Part shown: positions 22,809 to 33,599 of the stretch, piece after piece | Numbering within the stretch: the stretch's first letter is position 1 | How the letters are laid out: every line of letters begins with the position of its first letter | Assembly: GCA_033807695.1 (NCBI GenBank) | Contig: CM066304.1 | Coordinates: 434,001 to 498,000 of the forward strand | Source: Daedaleopsis sinensis | Taxonomy: Eukaryota; Basidiomycota; Agaricomycetes; Polyporales; Polyporaceae | Length of the DNA stretch: 64,000 bases | Direction of reading: 5' to 3' | Made by a program: the position numbers and the translations under genes | Notes under the pieces: generated by a model | Seen by the model: the letters and a program-made list of their open reading frames with translations, nothing else | What the model was told of the DNA's origin: nothing | Databases searched by the model: none

Positions 22809-24176
22809 ATGACCGAGCCCGCCGGGAAAAGTCTACCTTCCTATGCATTCCTATCTCCAGAAGATGCTAGGGGGTATGAAGAGATGACCGAACGGGGTGT
22901 ATACAATCTACTCAGTGCAGAACTGTTCTGGAGAGATCGTTACTGGATGTTCCGCAAGCGCGGTTATCTCCTACGGCCCCGATATCATCCTGAATGGACC
23001 CCTTCATGGAAAGGAACTAACCTAGACCCAACGTACTGCGAGGACTCATTGGTAATTAAGGTACGCCGTTTCTTCTCTTTTGTTTCTGTTTATCTGACAG
23101 CGTGTCGTGAAGAGACCACATGTTCTCGACGCAACTCGACAACTCGATCAATCACTGGTTTCCCTGAAAATCATCGAGAAAGAAAGCCGTGAAATTGACA
23201 TTCTTCGCCTTCTCACGGAGTCCGGCGGGTCGAATAACCACTGTGTACCTCTCCTTGATGTCATCGCGGACGATACTCCAAAGTCGGACTTATCGTTCAT
23301 GGTTACGCCGTACCTACGCCCAATGAACAACCCTCCTTTCTTCGCAGTCGCGGAAGTTATGGATTTTGTGGAGCAGACTCTCAAGGTGAGTACCGGCTTG
23401 TGAACGCTCGCATCCTTCTCTTCGTATTCGCTCATACTCGCCCCCGCATAGGGTCTTGTCTTCTTGCACTCACAACGAGTTGCGCACCGGTATGTACTCA
23501 TCCTACTATGCAAGCCACTCCATGGGTATCCATACTCTTTTATTCAAATAGAGACATAGCAGTTCCTAACATCATGATGGATGCCCAAGCTCTGTATCCC
23601 CGAGGACATCATCCCATTCGTCTTAAATACTCCCCAGACAACGTATACGAGGTCGTGCCCTTATCCCGCCTTGACCATCCCGTGAACTACTTCTTCATCG
23701 ACTTTGGTATCTCTCACCACTTTCAAGACAGTTCGTCGACAACGCTCCTCGGACGCCGGGGCCGGAACCAGGACGTGCCGGAGCTATCCGCGACCGTTCC
23801 CTACGACGCATTCAAGGTGGACGTGTACGCGCTCGGAGACGTCTATTACAAAGAGTTCTCGCAGGTCAGTCCTCTCGCCATGCATCACAGACGAACCCGA
23901 TGTGATGGTCTAAACCGGCGTATGCAGAAGTACCATGGGCTCGAGTTCCTCGACCCCCTCCTGACTGCGATGCGGACGCGCGATCCGACTGTGCGGGTGT
24001 CCGCGGAGGGCGCGCTCGCGATCTTCCGCGACATACAGGCGCGCTCGAACGGTGTATCTCTCCGATGGCGATTGTCCGCCCGCACCGAGTCTACTCCCGA
24101 GCGTATGGTATACAGCACGGTTGCGATGGCGCGAGAAGGAATCTACCAGTTCAAGCGTATCATGGGCCCGGGGTAG
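22809..24176 (+). CDS. Kinase A: basidiomycete protein-kinase-like protein
   Basis: Five exons (22809-23060, 23101-23385, 23452-23489, 23552-23864, 23928-24176) give 378 aa. The N-terminal module holds LFWRDRYWMF and TPSWKGTNLDP. The kinase fold then shows VSLK (Lys about 107), Glu about 115 in REIDI, HRDIAVPNIMMD (Asp about 193, Asn 198), IDFG (242-244) and the helix-F motif VDVYALGDV. The HRD-DFG spacer is longer than usual and contains LYPRGHHPIRL. No glycine-rich loop is visible, so nucleotide binding may be unusual although the catalytic residues are present. HRD is split by a phase-2 intron, as in both paralogues. Exon 2 may instead start at 23113, where the paralogues start (RPHV). It converges with LPxxRL-B. 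Confidence 0.85.
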
Positions 24177-24674
24177 ATCCATCTGCGGTGAGTCCAAGCG
24201 AGATTGCTGCCCTGCTTTCCGGCTCACGCTCATGAAGGGGGCTTATACGTGTTCCTATAGCGTTGGAGCCACAGCGACCCCGCGCGATCGATGTTTATAG
24301 CTTCCGATGCTATCTAGTATCTCTATACTTGTATCGTCGCAATGATCCCTTGATGTCCTTGCTACGCTCCCTCACGAGCTGCGCCTCATATCGAGCTAGT
24401 CGTAAATGGATTGCGACATGAGTGATACGCTACGGACAGGTTGTCACGGCGTCAGCGAACTGGACAAGCCCGACGAGACACCAGAGTATACAATGGGCAG
24501 GAGACGCAATGTCGGTGATGAGCAGGAGGAGGGAAAGAACAGTACGCATGCGTATGTACGCAATGGGTGAAGTTCGACAGCGATCCATAAGAGAAGAGCA
24601 TCATGCATCAGGTTGCCGACATACGGTCTGAAATGATCGCAATAGCCTCCACTGAGGCTACCAGTGACGCTGAT
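24177..24674. other. Convergent intergenic region
   Basis: About 500 bases between the 3' ends of kinase A and LPxxRL-B. Nothing recognised. Confidence 0.5.
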
Positions 24675-25968
24675 TCAGTGATTCTGGTTGGAAGAATCGG
24701 TGGTCTCCAGCGAGCAGTTGGACTCGTCGGACGGAAGATCCGAGTCCATCGCAGAATCTGACCCCGCTTTCTGGTTGGAAGAATCGGTGGTCTCCAGCGA
24801 GCAGTTGGACTCGGCAAACGGAAGCTCCGAGTCCATCGCAGAATCTGAGCCCGCTGGGTCGACGAACCCGTGCGATTGTCGTGGAGGGGAGTCGCTGACG
24901 CAAGTGGAGCCGCTGTCGACGGTGCGGCTCCGAACGACACGCCTGAAGTCGGCCGTGCGCATCATGCCACACTTAGTGTGCTCCAACTGCGCGACGGACC
25001 GGGAGAGGTCAAAGTGTGATGCGAGGACGCGCCTGCTGCGGCGAAAGAACCGTTCCGACTGGTACCTTTTCTTCGACGTCGATGTATGTGTGGAGGATAT
25101 GGTTTTCGACGGTGTCTCGGACACGGTCGCATGCAGATGAATGCGACAGGGAGGCGGGGTCAACGGAGGACTTGGAGGCATACTCGACGAAGATGACGCG
25201 GTCGGAGGATCTCGGATTGCAGGCCTGGGGGGAACTGACCCTTCGAAGGCAAAGAAGGACATGTGTTTGAGCTTGGACAGAACAACATTTTGGTAAGGAG
25301 CATATCACTCACCGAAGCCCGCTGCATTGCTGCTAGAACAACTAGTGGCAGACTCAGTGGACATGCTTTGGCAATCGACACCCACGGTTGAAGGTGAACG
25401 CGCGCCTGTAGGCTCTGAAGACGTTTGCGCGCTCTCGGCAGATATCTCCAAATGACGTCGTTCATCGGTAGCTGTCGACTGTCGGATCGAATGTGAGTGT
25501 CAACGCGGAAGTGCACTCCCCAAAAAGCAAAGTCTCGTACAGATATTTCTGCTCTTAACAGCACCGCCTGTTCGCAGAGTTTGGCTAGATCCTTGGATAA
25601 CCCGGTGAAGAGACCCTTCAGCTGTTAGAAGGTCGTTGTTGCACAGTAGGTAGCACATCGGTATGGCTCGGCCTCTGCGCGCATCCTAGTATCAACCGAA
25701 TGATGAGATGGGGCAGTCCATAATCTGGAGATTGACAGACTACACACCTACGTACGCAGCCACGGAAGTAGACAATGGTACTTGGCTTTGAGAACACACC
25801 TTCCTCTTCCAGAGATTGGATATAGTCCTCGATCTCGGAGGCCAGTTTGTCAAACTTCTTGAGCCGGGACTTAGGCAGGTAGCCTCTGACTAAGGCAAGA
25901 CATATCGGGATGATGGATATGACGCCGAAGAATTGGAGAATGGAGTTCACAATGTCGAGGAGCGACAT
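24675..25968 (-). CDS. LPxxRL-B: membrane-anchored orphan protein, with an internal stop in exon 2
   Basis: Exons by comparison with the paralogues: 25968-25748 (221 nt), 25685-25541 (145 nt), 25478-25313, 25240-24675; 366 codons. An N-terminal hydrophobic helix (about residues 8-28) is followed by YLPKSRL, SLEEEGVFSKP and LLRAEIS. A Ser/Thr/Pro-rich linker leads to the conserved C-terminal block (RFFRRSRR, AQLEHTK, RRVVRSRT) and a duplicated acidic tail. Exon 2 contains a TAA at the place where LPxxRL-C reads Trp. A GTACGT donor inside exon 1 and a CTAACAG acceptor right after the TAA would splice it out in frame at the cost of part of exon 2. The gene is thus either a fresh pseudogene or uses a different splice form. 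It is divergent from kinase B. Confidence 0.68.
24684..24857. repeat. 87-bp tandem duplication in the LPxxRL-B tail
   Basis: Two near-identical 87-bp units (about 24684-24770 and 24771-24857) encode two copies of a 29-residue acidic Ser-rich segment with GSDSAMDSELP and CSLETTDSS. The length is a multiple of three, so the frame is kept. Few differences separate the units, so the duplication is recent. Confidence 0.85.
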
Positions 25969-26463
25969 ACTCCGGTGTCTAGTCGTCGCCGGGCGGAGAG
26001 TTGTCGATGAGAGCAGAGGAGCAGTGAGGAACCAAGTATAATGGTCGGTGCCGGAGAGTGGAGAAACGAGAAAAGAGCTCGAGCGTCGCCTGAACCTCTT
26101 GAGGGATACCCTCCAAGAAAACATGAGGAAACATCGCGTTGTGAGGACGCTCGCTTGATGGGGGAGGGCGTCGAAGAACGAGCATCGAGGTGGTCCAGAA
26201 GTCCTGATGGCGGTTGAGGCGATGCTGTGCAACTCCGCGAACCTGCCAAAACTGGACAAGACACACAGTGGTGGTTGGCCGGCGCTGCCTTGCTTTCTCC
26301 GACTTCCACTCCTCCTAGCAAGAAAGCAACAGCTTGAGTCCTTGGCCCCGTTTAGTCGAAAATACTGGTGAGCTGTCTCCTCGAGTCTTCCGCTGACTAC
26401 AACATCCGCTCCCACACTCACTGATCTTCAGCGGCCCGCCGCGCCCGACATCCTGCATTGCTC
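25969..26463. promoter_or_regulatory. Shared divergent upstream region of LPxxRL-B and kinase B
   Basis: The two start codons face away from each other with 495 bases between them, much like the 536 bases between kinase C and LPxxRL-C. Co-regulation from one bidirectional promoter is likely but inferred. No convincing TATA was found. Confidence 0.5.
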
Positions 26464-27771
26464 ATGACCACAACGAAACGTCTACCCGCATACGCCTACA
26501 TCTCAACAGAAGATATTCATAAATATGAAGAGCTGACCAAAAGAGGTACATATTCTCTTATAGAAGAGGAAGTGTTTTGGAGGGACCGGTATCAAGATTT
26601 TGAGAAGCATGGTTACGAGCTACGACCGCGGTACCGTCCCGACTGGACACCTTCATGGTTAGGGACGAATCTGAAGCCCCTCTATTGTGAAGACGCTGTC
26701 TCTATCGCAGTAAGTTGCAAGAGTAGAAGGGGGGCTCCAAGCGTACTACTCATTGGTTCATCATGGCAGAGACCGCATGTTATCGACGCAACAAGGAAAG
26801 AAGACAGAACGCTTGTGTCTCTCAAGTGTGCTAAGAAAGGTAGCCAGGAGATAGATATTGCACGTTTTCTATCGTCTATCAAGACAGCCCACAATCACTG
26901 CATTCCTTTGCTCGACGTCGTCCCCGATCCTCTCGACCCGGATATGTGTTTTATGGTCACACCATATCTCCGCCCGATGAATAACCCGCCTTTTGGAACC
27001 GCTGGGGAAGTTGTTGACTTCATTCAACAAACTCTTGAGGTTAGTCAACTTCATTTATGCCTTAATCATCGTTAAACCTGCTCAGGGGCTTGCGTTTCTG
27101 CACGAGCATCGCATAGCGCATCGGTAAGCTCATTGCGTCTCGTCAGAATAATGCTGATTTGACTGTATCGCTCATTAACGGACAGAGATATCGCAGCGCC
27201 GAACATCATGATGGACGGGCGGCCTCTTTATCCTCAAGGACACCATCCTGTCCAGTTAGACTACTCTCCGGACAACGTGTACGAACTCACCCCCCTCGCT
27301 CGGATCGACCATCCCGTGCGATACTTCTTCATCGACTTCGGGATATCGCATCGTTTCGAGGACGGGGTACCCACAATGCTTGTGGGAAGGCGGGGGAGGA
27401 ATCAGGACGTGCCAGAGCTGTCGGCGACCGTTCCATACGATGCGCTCAAAGTGGACGTCTACGCGCTAGGAGACCTCTATCACAAAGAGTTCACGCAGGT
27501 GCGTATCATCGTAAGATCGCTCTTGATCGCCGTGCTCACTCTTGCCAAGACATTCGACGGTCTAGGCTTCCTCAGTCCGGTCATTGACGGCATGAGACAG
27601 TGCGATCCGGCGCAGAGGATGTCGGCAGATGCGGCCCTGGAGAAGCTGCGAGAAGTTGAATCGCGTTTGAACACCACGTCTCGACGTTGGAGGCTCCGGG
27701 CACGGACAGAATCTACGCCGGAGCGCATGGTGTACGATACCATCTATTTGATGAAGCGTCTCATGGGCTGA
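26464..27771 (+). CDS. Kinase B: basidiomycete protein-kinase-like protein
   Basis: Five exons (26464-26709, 26770-27039, 27086-27123, 27186-27498, 27550-27771) give 362 aa. Exons 3 and 4 are 38 and 313 nt, identical to kinases A and C. Motifs: VFWRDRY and TPSWLGTN in the N-terminal module; VSLK; GSQEIDI; HRDIAAPNIMMD across the third intron; FIDFGIS; VPELSATVPYDALKVDVYALG. The C-terminus ends with TESTPERMVYDT and a short helix, as in the paralogues. Lys, Glu, Asp and Asn of a working kinase are present; a glycine-rich loop is not obvious. It lies head-to-head with LPxxRL-B, suggesting the two products act together. The substrate is unknown. Confidence 0.87.
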
Positions 27772-28314
27772 TTCCAGAGCTAAGAAGATGTGAGTCCCGA
27801 TTGCTGCCCCGTCTCCCTTGCGTTCGGCTGATTGGACTGTAGCTCCATGGCTTCCTATCGTGCTGTCGATTACTTTCGTTTGCTGTATGTACCAACTATT
27901 CTTTGGAATTCTAGCTGTATCCGTACGAGGCTCAGTGTCCCAAGCATGCATCAAGAAGAATCGCACAAATAGTGATCAGTAGCCTGCTCCGGATGCTCCG
28001 CTAGTCTGCCGAGCAGCGTGACCACGGCATCTAAGTATGTACTTGTGGAGTGAATCGCAGTGATTGATGTTCACTTCAGCGGCGACAAGTATGTGCGAGG
28101 AGGTGACGTCTCTGATACATGTATTCATGAGTTGAGTTCGTACACTAAAGAATTAAGGCGTGATACAATACGCTAGGCTATAAAACATAAGCAGTGTTCG
28201 TGTAACCTGTACAGTGAGCGAGCGATAGTCCTGGATAAGATAGCTAGTAGTCCTTCATGCATAACTGTCCGATTTAAAGATCGACGAAGGAAGAAGAAAT
28301 AGAAGAGTCGGTGT
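27772..28314. other. Convergent intergenic region
   Basis: About 540 AT-richer bases between the ends of kinase B and the laccase gene. Nothing beyond presumed 3' UTRs. Confidence 0.5.
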
Positions 28315-30723
28315 TCAAGCCTCCATGGAAGCTGCGTACTCGGGGCAGAGATCAGACCACGCCTCTGGACATCCGCAGTCAGTATTGGATATATCGATGC
28401 ATCGGTGTTGACTCACGGGGTACCGGGTTCGCGACTGCGGTTTCCGAGATGTCCTCCGCAAAGACGATCGCGAGACCATTCTGCAGGTGCCAGTCGATGT
28501 GGCAGTGGAGGAACCAAGGGCCAGGGTTGTCGGTCTAGAAATGCCAACAGATGCACGACATCAGAGTTAAACGCGAATGGAATGAGGAGCCGCGATGCGT
28601 ACCCTAAAGCGGATCGTGACGTTATCCTTGTCCTTCCCGATGCTCACGACGTCCCGCCGGACGGGGTCGACATAGTTGGGCTGCTCCTGTCCAGCACTCC
28701 GGACGACGGAGAACGCGTGCTACAAATCGTTGGTGAGGTCTTTGTGGGTATATATAAAGGGGGTGTGGACGCTGCTCACCCCGTGCAGGTGGAACGGATG
28801 CGGCCCACCGATGTTCAAGGCTGGAATGGAGACTTCGATGGTCTTGTTAGGCGGGAGACTGTAGACGGAGCCTGCAGGCAGGAGGTCCTGGGCGTTCTGC
28901 GCGCCGCTCAAGATCTGCAGGAGCACGGGGACCTTGGGCGGGTCGAAGGAGACGTCGTTGACGGTGAACTTGCCGCCGGTCTGTATCTAGGTCAGCGAGT
29001 CCCGAGCCCCGAAGAACGGAGCAAACGCACGAAGTTCAGGCCGAGGGTCAAGGGATAGATCTCGCCGTCGGGCTGCGTGTCAACACACGTCAGATTGGTA
29101 GGAAGTCGAGAGAGGAACGACCGGGCTCACAGCAGCAGGGTCGGTCAAAGGATGCAGGTTGAACTCCTGCAGCTCATTGAGGGGGGTGTCCTGGGTAGTC
29201 GTAGGCTCCTCCTCAAGCGCGCCTTCATAACGGAGGATGGCAGAGTTGATCCCGTCCTTGAAACCAGAACCGTTAGGGCTGGTCTTGAAGGTGCTCGGGT
29301 CGGCACGCATCCAGTAGTTCCCGACGGGCTGATTTGCCTCCAGCTGCGAACCACACGAACGTGAGCTCGAGGTCCCATCATCGTGTTCGCCACGAATACG
29401 TACCACGAAGGAGTATCGCTGCCCAGCGAAGATAGTGAGCTTGTCGACGGTAAGAGGCTTCGTATTCTGCCCGTCGGCTTCGATGATGGTCATGTTGTGT
29501 CCATCGATCTGGAACTGATAGTTGGGATCGCACGCGATGTTGATGAGACGGAAGCGGTAGCTACAAAGTGGCGAAATTGGTGAGCCTCGGCACAGGGCAC
29601 AGGGAACAGGGAACAGATCGCTATGCGAATGCATACCGTTTCCCAGGAGTGACGTTGATGACCGCCAGGTCCGACGTCGGGTCGCCCGCCCACCGCCCGA
29701 GACCGTTGAATAGAGTGGCATCGGCCGTCCTATAAACAATGCATTTTAGTGACGCATTCGACCCGCATGTAGCTTAATCTGGACTGACACTGCGCCGGCC
29801 GTGTTCTGGAGCACCTGTGCAGCTGTATGATACCAATCTGCGAGGGTGAGAACAGTGCTCTCTGGTACAAGGGGTCAGAAGGCATTCGTGACGGCGAAAG
29901 GGAGATCGACTAACCATCGTCGATGTCGTACAAGCTGGCATGCGGGTCCTCCGGGTCGTAGACGACCAGAGGACCGCGCAGACCATCGCAATATTGCGTC
30001 TGAAGGTGGCTGTGGTACCAGTACGTTCCTAGAAGGCATACATCCGTGTCAATAATGAGCAGGCAAGAGGTCGAGTGAGAGCGACAGTACCGGCTTGATC
30101 AACGGCGTCGAATTCGTAAAGGAATGAATTCCCCGAGACAATGGGGCATTGGTTGACACCAGCACCGCCGTCCGCCCAATTAGATCCGTGCTGGAAGAGA
30201 CCGTGCCAGTGCTGTAGCGGAATCGTTAGCGAGTTGCGAGCGTGTACCCGAGGGAGAGACTCACGATCGACGTAGCGAGAAGCATGGTCTCGTTCGTCAA
30301 CTGATCGATGACGTTGATCTTGAAATTGTCACCCTTGATATCCGCAGGACGACCGTTAGCTATACTCTCGAAGGGCACAGATATCAGGCTCACCTTCTTG
30401 CCAGTGATGAGGGTGCCCGGGAAGGTGCCGCCAGGGAGGACAGCATCTCGAGAGATACCGTCGGGACAAACCTTCCCATTGACGATGGGCAAGTCAGCGA
30501 CAGGACCGATAGCGGAAGGGGCTGGAGGTGTTGAAGAAGATGAGGGGGCTGGAGGGGTCGAGGAAGATGAGTAGGCTAGGAGGGTCGAGGAAGATGAGTA
30601 GGCTGGAGGGGTCGAGGAAGATGAGGGGTTTGAGGGGGCTGCAGAGGTCACGCAGGCCAGCGTCGCGACAAGGAGGACAGTCAAACGGCTGAAGGCGCCT
30701 AGCCTGGGCATGGTCTGTGTCAT
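28315..30723 (-). CDS. Laccase (multicopper oxidase, secreted), with a Ser/Pro repeat insert
   Basis: Thirteen exons (30723-30394, 30333-30265, 30211-30091, 30028-29915, 29861-29789, 29729-29637, 29560-29404, 29343-29131, 29072-29031, 28980-28780, 28719-28603, 28534-28417, 28364-28315) sum to 566 codons. The enzyme oxidises phenols and reduces O2 to water outside the cell, in lignin breakdown or pigment formation. A signal peptide ([15 protein letters not shown]) is followed by an unusual 4 x 9-residue Ser/Pro repeat before the normal mature start (AIGPVADL). All copper motifs are present: [37 protein letters not shown]. The residue ten after the type-1 Cys is Leu, where high-redox polypore laccases have Phe. 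The start may be the Met at 30711 instead. Confidence 0.95.
30517..30624. repeat. 4 x 27-bp coding repeat in laccase exon 1
   Basis: Four 27-bp units encode the nonapeptides [27 protein letters not shown] between signal peptide and mature enzyme. The first unit is the most diverged. Confidence 0.88.
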
Positions 30724-30915
30724 GGCGTTCGTGTGATGCAGAGTAAGTGAAGTTGCAAAGAAAACGTAAAGTATAAGGAAGAAGAGGAAGATTAGAATAA
30801 AAGTAAAAGTGAGGATTATAAGAAAAAAGAAGAGGAAGGGAGAGACGTCTGTAAAGTGCAGAACGAGTGAATGTGGGATGCAGTAGACCGAACTTGCTGC
30901 ATACTCCCTTTATAC
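30724..30915 (-). promoter_or_regulatory. Laccase promoter and 5' UTR
   Basis: A TATAAAG box on the minus strand (30908-30914) lies about 185 bases before the laccase ATG. The sequence between is rich in pyrimidines on the coding strand, as is common for strongly expressed fungal genes. Confidence 0.55.
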
Positions 30916-32339
30916 TTGACTGTTCCAGTAGGCGTCAGAACGCAGACGACATATGTATGGCCGAGGTCTTCAGCAACGCAGTGGACAGGGCTGTGGAACG
31001 CACCGGAGCCGACGCTGCCGCCACTATCATGCGTCTCCAAACGCACTAGTCATGGCCGCCGACTCTGTCGCGACGGGCCCATAAGGCACAGGCCCGGAAA
31101 GCATTGTCATAGCGTGTCAATGCGAAACCTGCCTGGCAGCGCAACAGTGCTTTGTTGCTGCGAGACGAGAAAAGCGCTCCGTTTGTCGCTGGATTGCCTC
31201 GGTGCGGTTCTCACGCGGTAGGACGCCGGATCGGGTTAACGGTTGAATATGACTGCTTGTGGTAGTCATATGTAGGGCTGTTGAAGCCGTTCATGCGCTT
31301 GTAAGCACCATTGCCGTACCAATAAATTCTCCGCATGATCAGTGATGCTTGGCATATTACACGTAGGCCACAAACCCACTGGTCGTGCGAGGTGAGTCCT
31401 CGGACTGTGTAAATTAATTTCAGAGCAGCTTAGACAGTGAGTTTGAGATGATTAGAGGACAGAATGTAGACGACGAAACATTGCGTCCTCGAGATGCATA
31501 TACAGCACGAACCTGACGATGTACCCACATACCAGGGATGCATAGGGATGACCGGCACCTAGTGCCCGGAGGCGCTCCGATTGCGTCCCCGAGCGCGGTA
31601 GGCCGTGTTCCCTGTATCGCTCGCGCGGCCTTCGTGTTTTACCCGCCCTTGGAATATATACTAGCCAGAACGTCCCCACGATAGTTCACCATGCGGGAGG
31701 TGTTGCGGAATCAGCGCTCCGAGCCTTAAGGATTGCCGGAAACGTTCCACGTCCGTACCGATGCGAGTGTGCACATGTCAAGCCGACCAGGATAGCGGTA
31801 TTATGGTGGATGTAGGCCGCTGAGTCGCGCTGTTACTGATATTGCCTGGTGCGGCAGTCTGTCCTCCCATTCAAGGGTGCCTTGTATCCGCAGCGCATCC
31901 GATGCGTAGCTCGAGATGGATACCGACGGCCGCCCATATGTCAGCGCTATAGAGCCAAGATGCGATGATGGAATGGAGAGTAGTCCAGTACGGCGGCTCT
32001 ACTTACTGTACATGACCCAGAGGATGTCTGAAACCCGCATCGAAAGCAATGGAGAGAACAGCCGTTCCTCACACAACTCGTTGCCATTGCGGATCCACAA
32101 TCACGGCTTCGGCGTACAGTTGGCCCCATGGGGCATCGCAATTAGCCTCACACACCTGTACAAATGTAGGGTGTTGCAACTAATCGGTCACCGGGCGCGA
32201 GCACCGTATCGCTTTGTCGTGACTTTTCGAAATACAGGTAGCACGAATAGGGAGCAATCTGGCGGTACGCCGCCGTGTCACCATGGGAGAAGCGGTGATT
32301 GCGTAGTACTCACCTAGAAATCGAGAACGGCCCAGGGTG
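30916..32339. other. Intergenic, nothing recognised
   Basis: About 1.4 kb between the laccase promoter and the 3' end of the CCDC137-like gene. Only short, uncharacteristic frames. Confidence 0.5.
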
Positions 32340-33242
32340 CTACCCTGTCGTCCTGCCTTTCTTCATCTCCCGGTACAGTCGAATCGCCCGCTCGCGCTCT
32401 CCTTCTAGCATCGCCTTCTGCGCCATGGACAGCACTCCCTCGCTCAGCGACTTTGTGCGCTCTCCCTTCTGTGCGCCTCCTTGTTCAGCGAGTTTCTTGG
32501 CCTTGCGCGGAAGCTTCTTCAACTCCGGAGGTGCCAGTACGATGTCGTTCAGGCGTTTGGGGGCTGAAGAGGATATTTTCTCAAATTCTTTTGGCTTGTC
32601 TCTCTTCGTCTCTTTCTGGGGCAAGGGGCTGTCGTCGTCGCCGTCGCCGTCATCATTGTCATCGGACTTGGACGACCTCTTGGAGCGCAAGTTGGACGCT
32701 GCGGAAGGCTGCGATTCTGACTTGAGAACGACTTCCTCCTTCCTTGCTTGACGCATGCGAGCAGACGACGCTAACATGGCTGCTCGAACGGATTGACGCA
32801 TCGAGTCTTCAACCCGCCTAACGAAGGTGGACGTTTTGAGGGGTCTACGCGGATATCGTTGAACAAAATCACGCACCTGTTGAAATGCGCCATCGACTCT
32901 CCAGGCATGATGCGAATCTGGCTTCCTTCTCTCGCTTTGCCCTCCCCGTCGCCCTCTCCGTCTCTCTTCCGTTTCTTCCGAGAAGGTCCTGCGGTGTCGC
33001 TCTCCACGCCCTTCCGCTTGCGTTCGGCCCATTCTTGCTGGACCTTCGCAGCGTTCAGGACGCGGGCCACACTCTTCGGTATGTCTTCGCTTTCTATCGC
33101 TCTCTTCGCTGCCGGTGCCAGATCATCTCCTCTACCGACAAGAATAAGAAGAGTCAACGAAGATATGGAGAAGTTGTAGGCTCACATACGATTCGGTGCG
33201 TTTTTGGTCTCTTATTGAGCGTTTTGCACGTTTGTGAGGCAT
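32340..33242 (-). CDS. CCDC137-like nucleolar/coiled-coil protein
   Basis: Three exons (33242-33190, 33131-32877, 32817-32340) give 261 aa with matching phases. It starts MPHKRAKRS and continues with DIPKSVARVLNAAK, a basic KKRKR patch, RIMPGESMAHFNRRVEDSMR, a Lys/Asp-rich stretch, then PKRLNDIVLAPPELKKLPRKAK and GVLSMAQKAML. This order matches fungal relatives of CCDC137, a family of small, highly charged proteins linked to nucleoli and ribosome biogenesis. The small first exon explains why no single frame covers the gene. Function is inferred from family resemblance only. Confidence 0.75.
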
Positions 33243-33599
33243 GACAGTAAGACCTTGATGGCAGTAGACAGTCCAGACTCTGACAATGGTAGGCAATAGG
33301 TATATCGTCCCAGTCGATAATATCAGGAGGAGGAGGAGTTGAAGACTTCACGAGCGCTAAGTCTCGGGGTCTGGGTCTCCGGCCCGGCTCCCGACATCCT
33401 TAACTTGCGCGATGACGAAACGTACCGAAGTTAACCACTGCAGCTACAAAATTCCATTGAAGCATATTGGTGATCCTGAGTATGTACGCAACAGGTACAA
33501 TGTCACTGCTATTGAACTGCGTCGGACGTGCTAGTGTGTGTACAGCTCAAGTACTGTTACTGGCAGCAGTCCCCGCTTGGCAGCCTGCAGCCCGAGTTG
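33243..33599. other. Short intergenic region
   Basis: About 360 bases between the start of the CCDC137-like gene and the 3' end of the DUF6535 gene. Nothing recognised. Confidence 0.5.
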
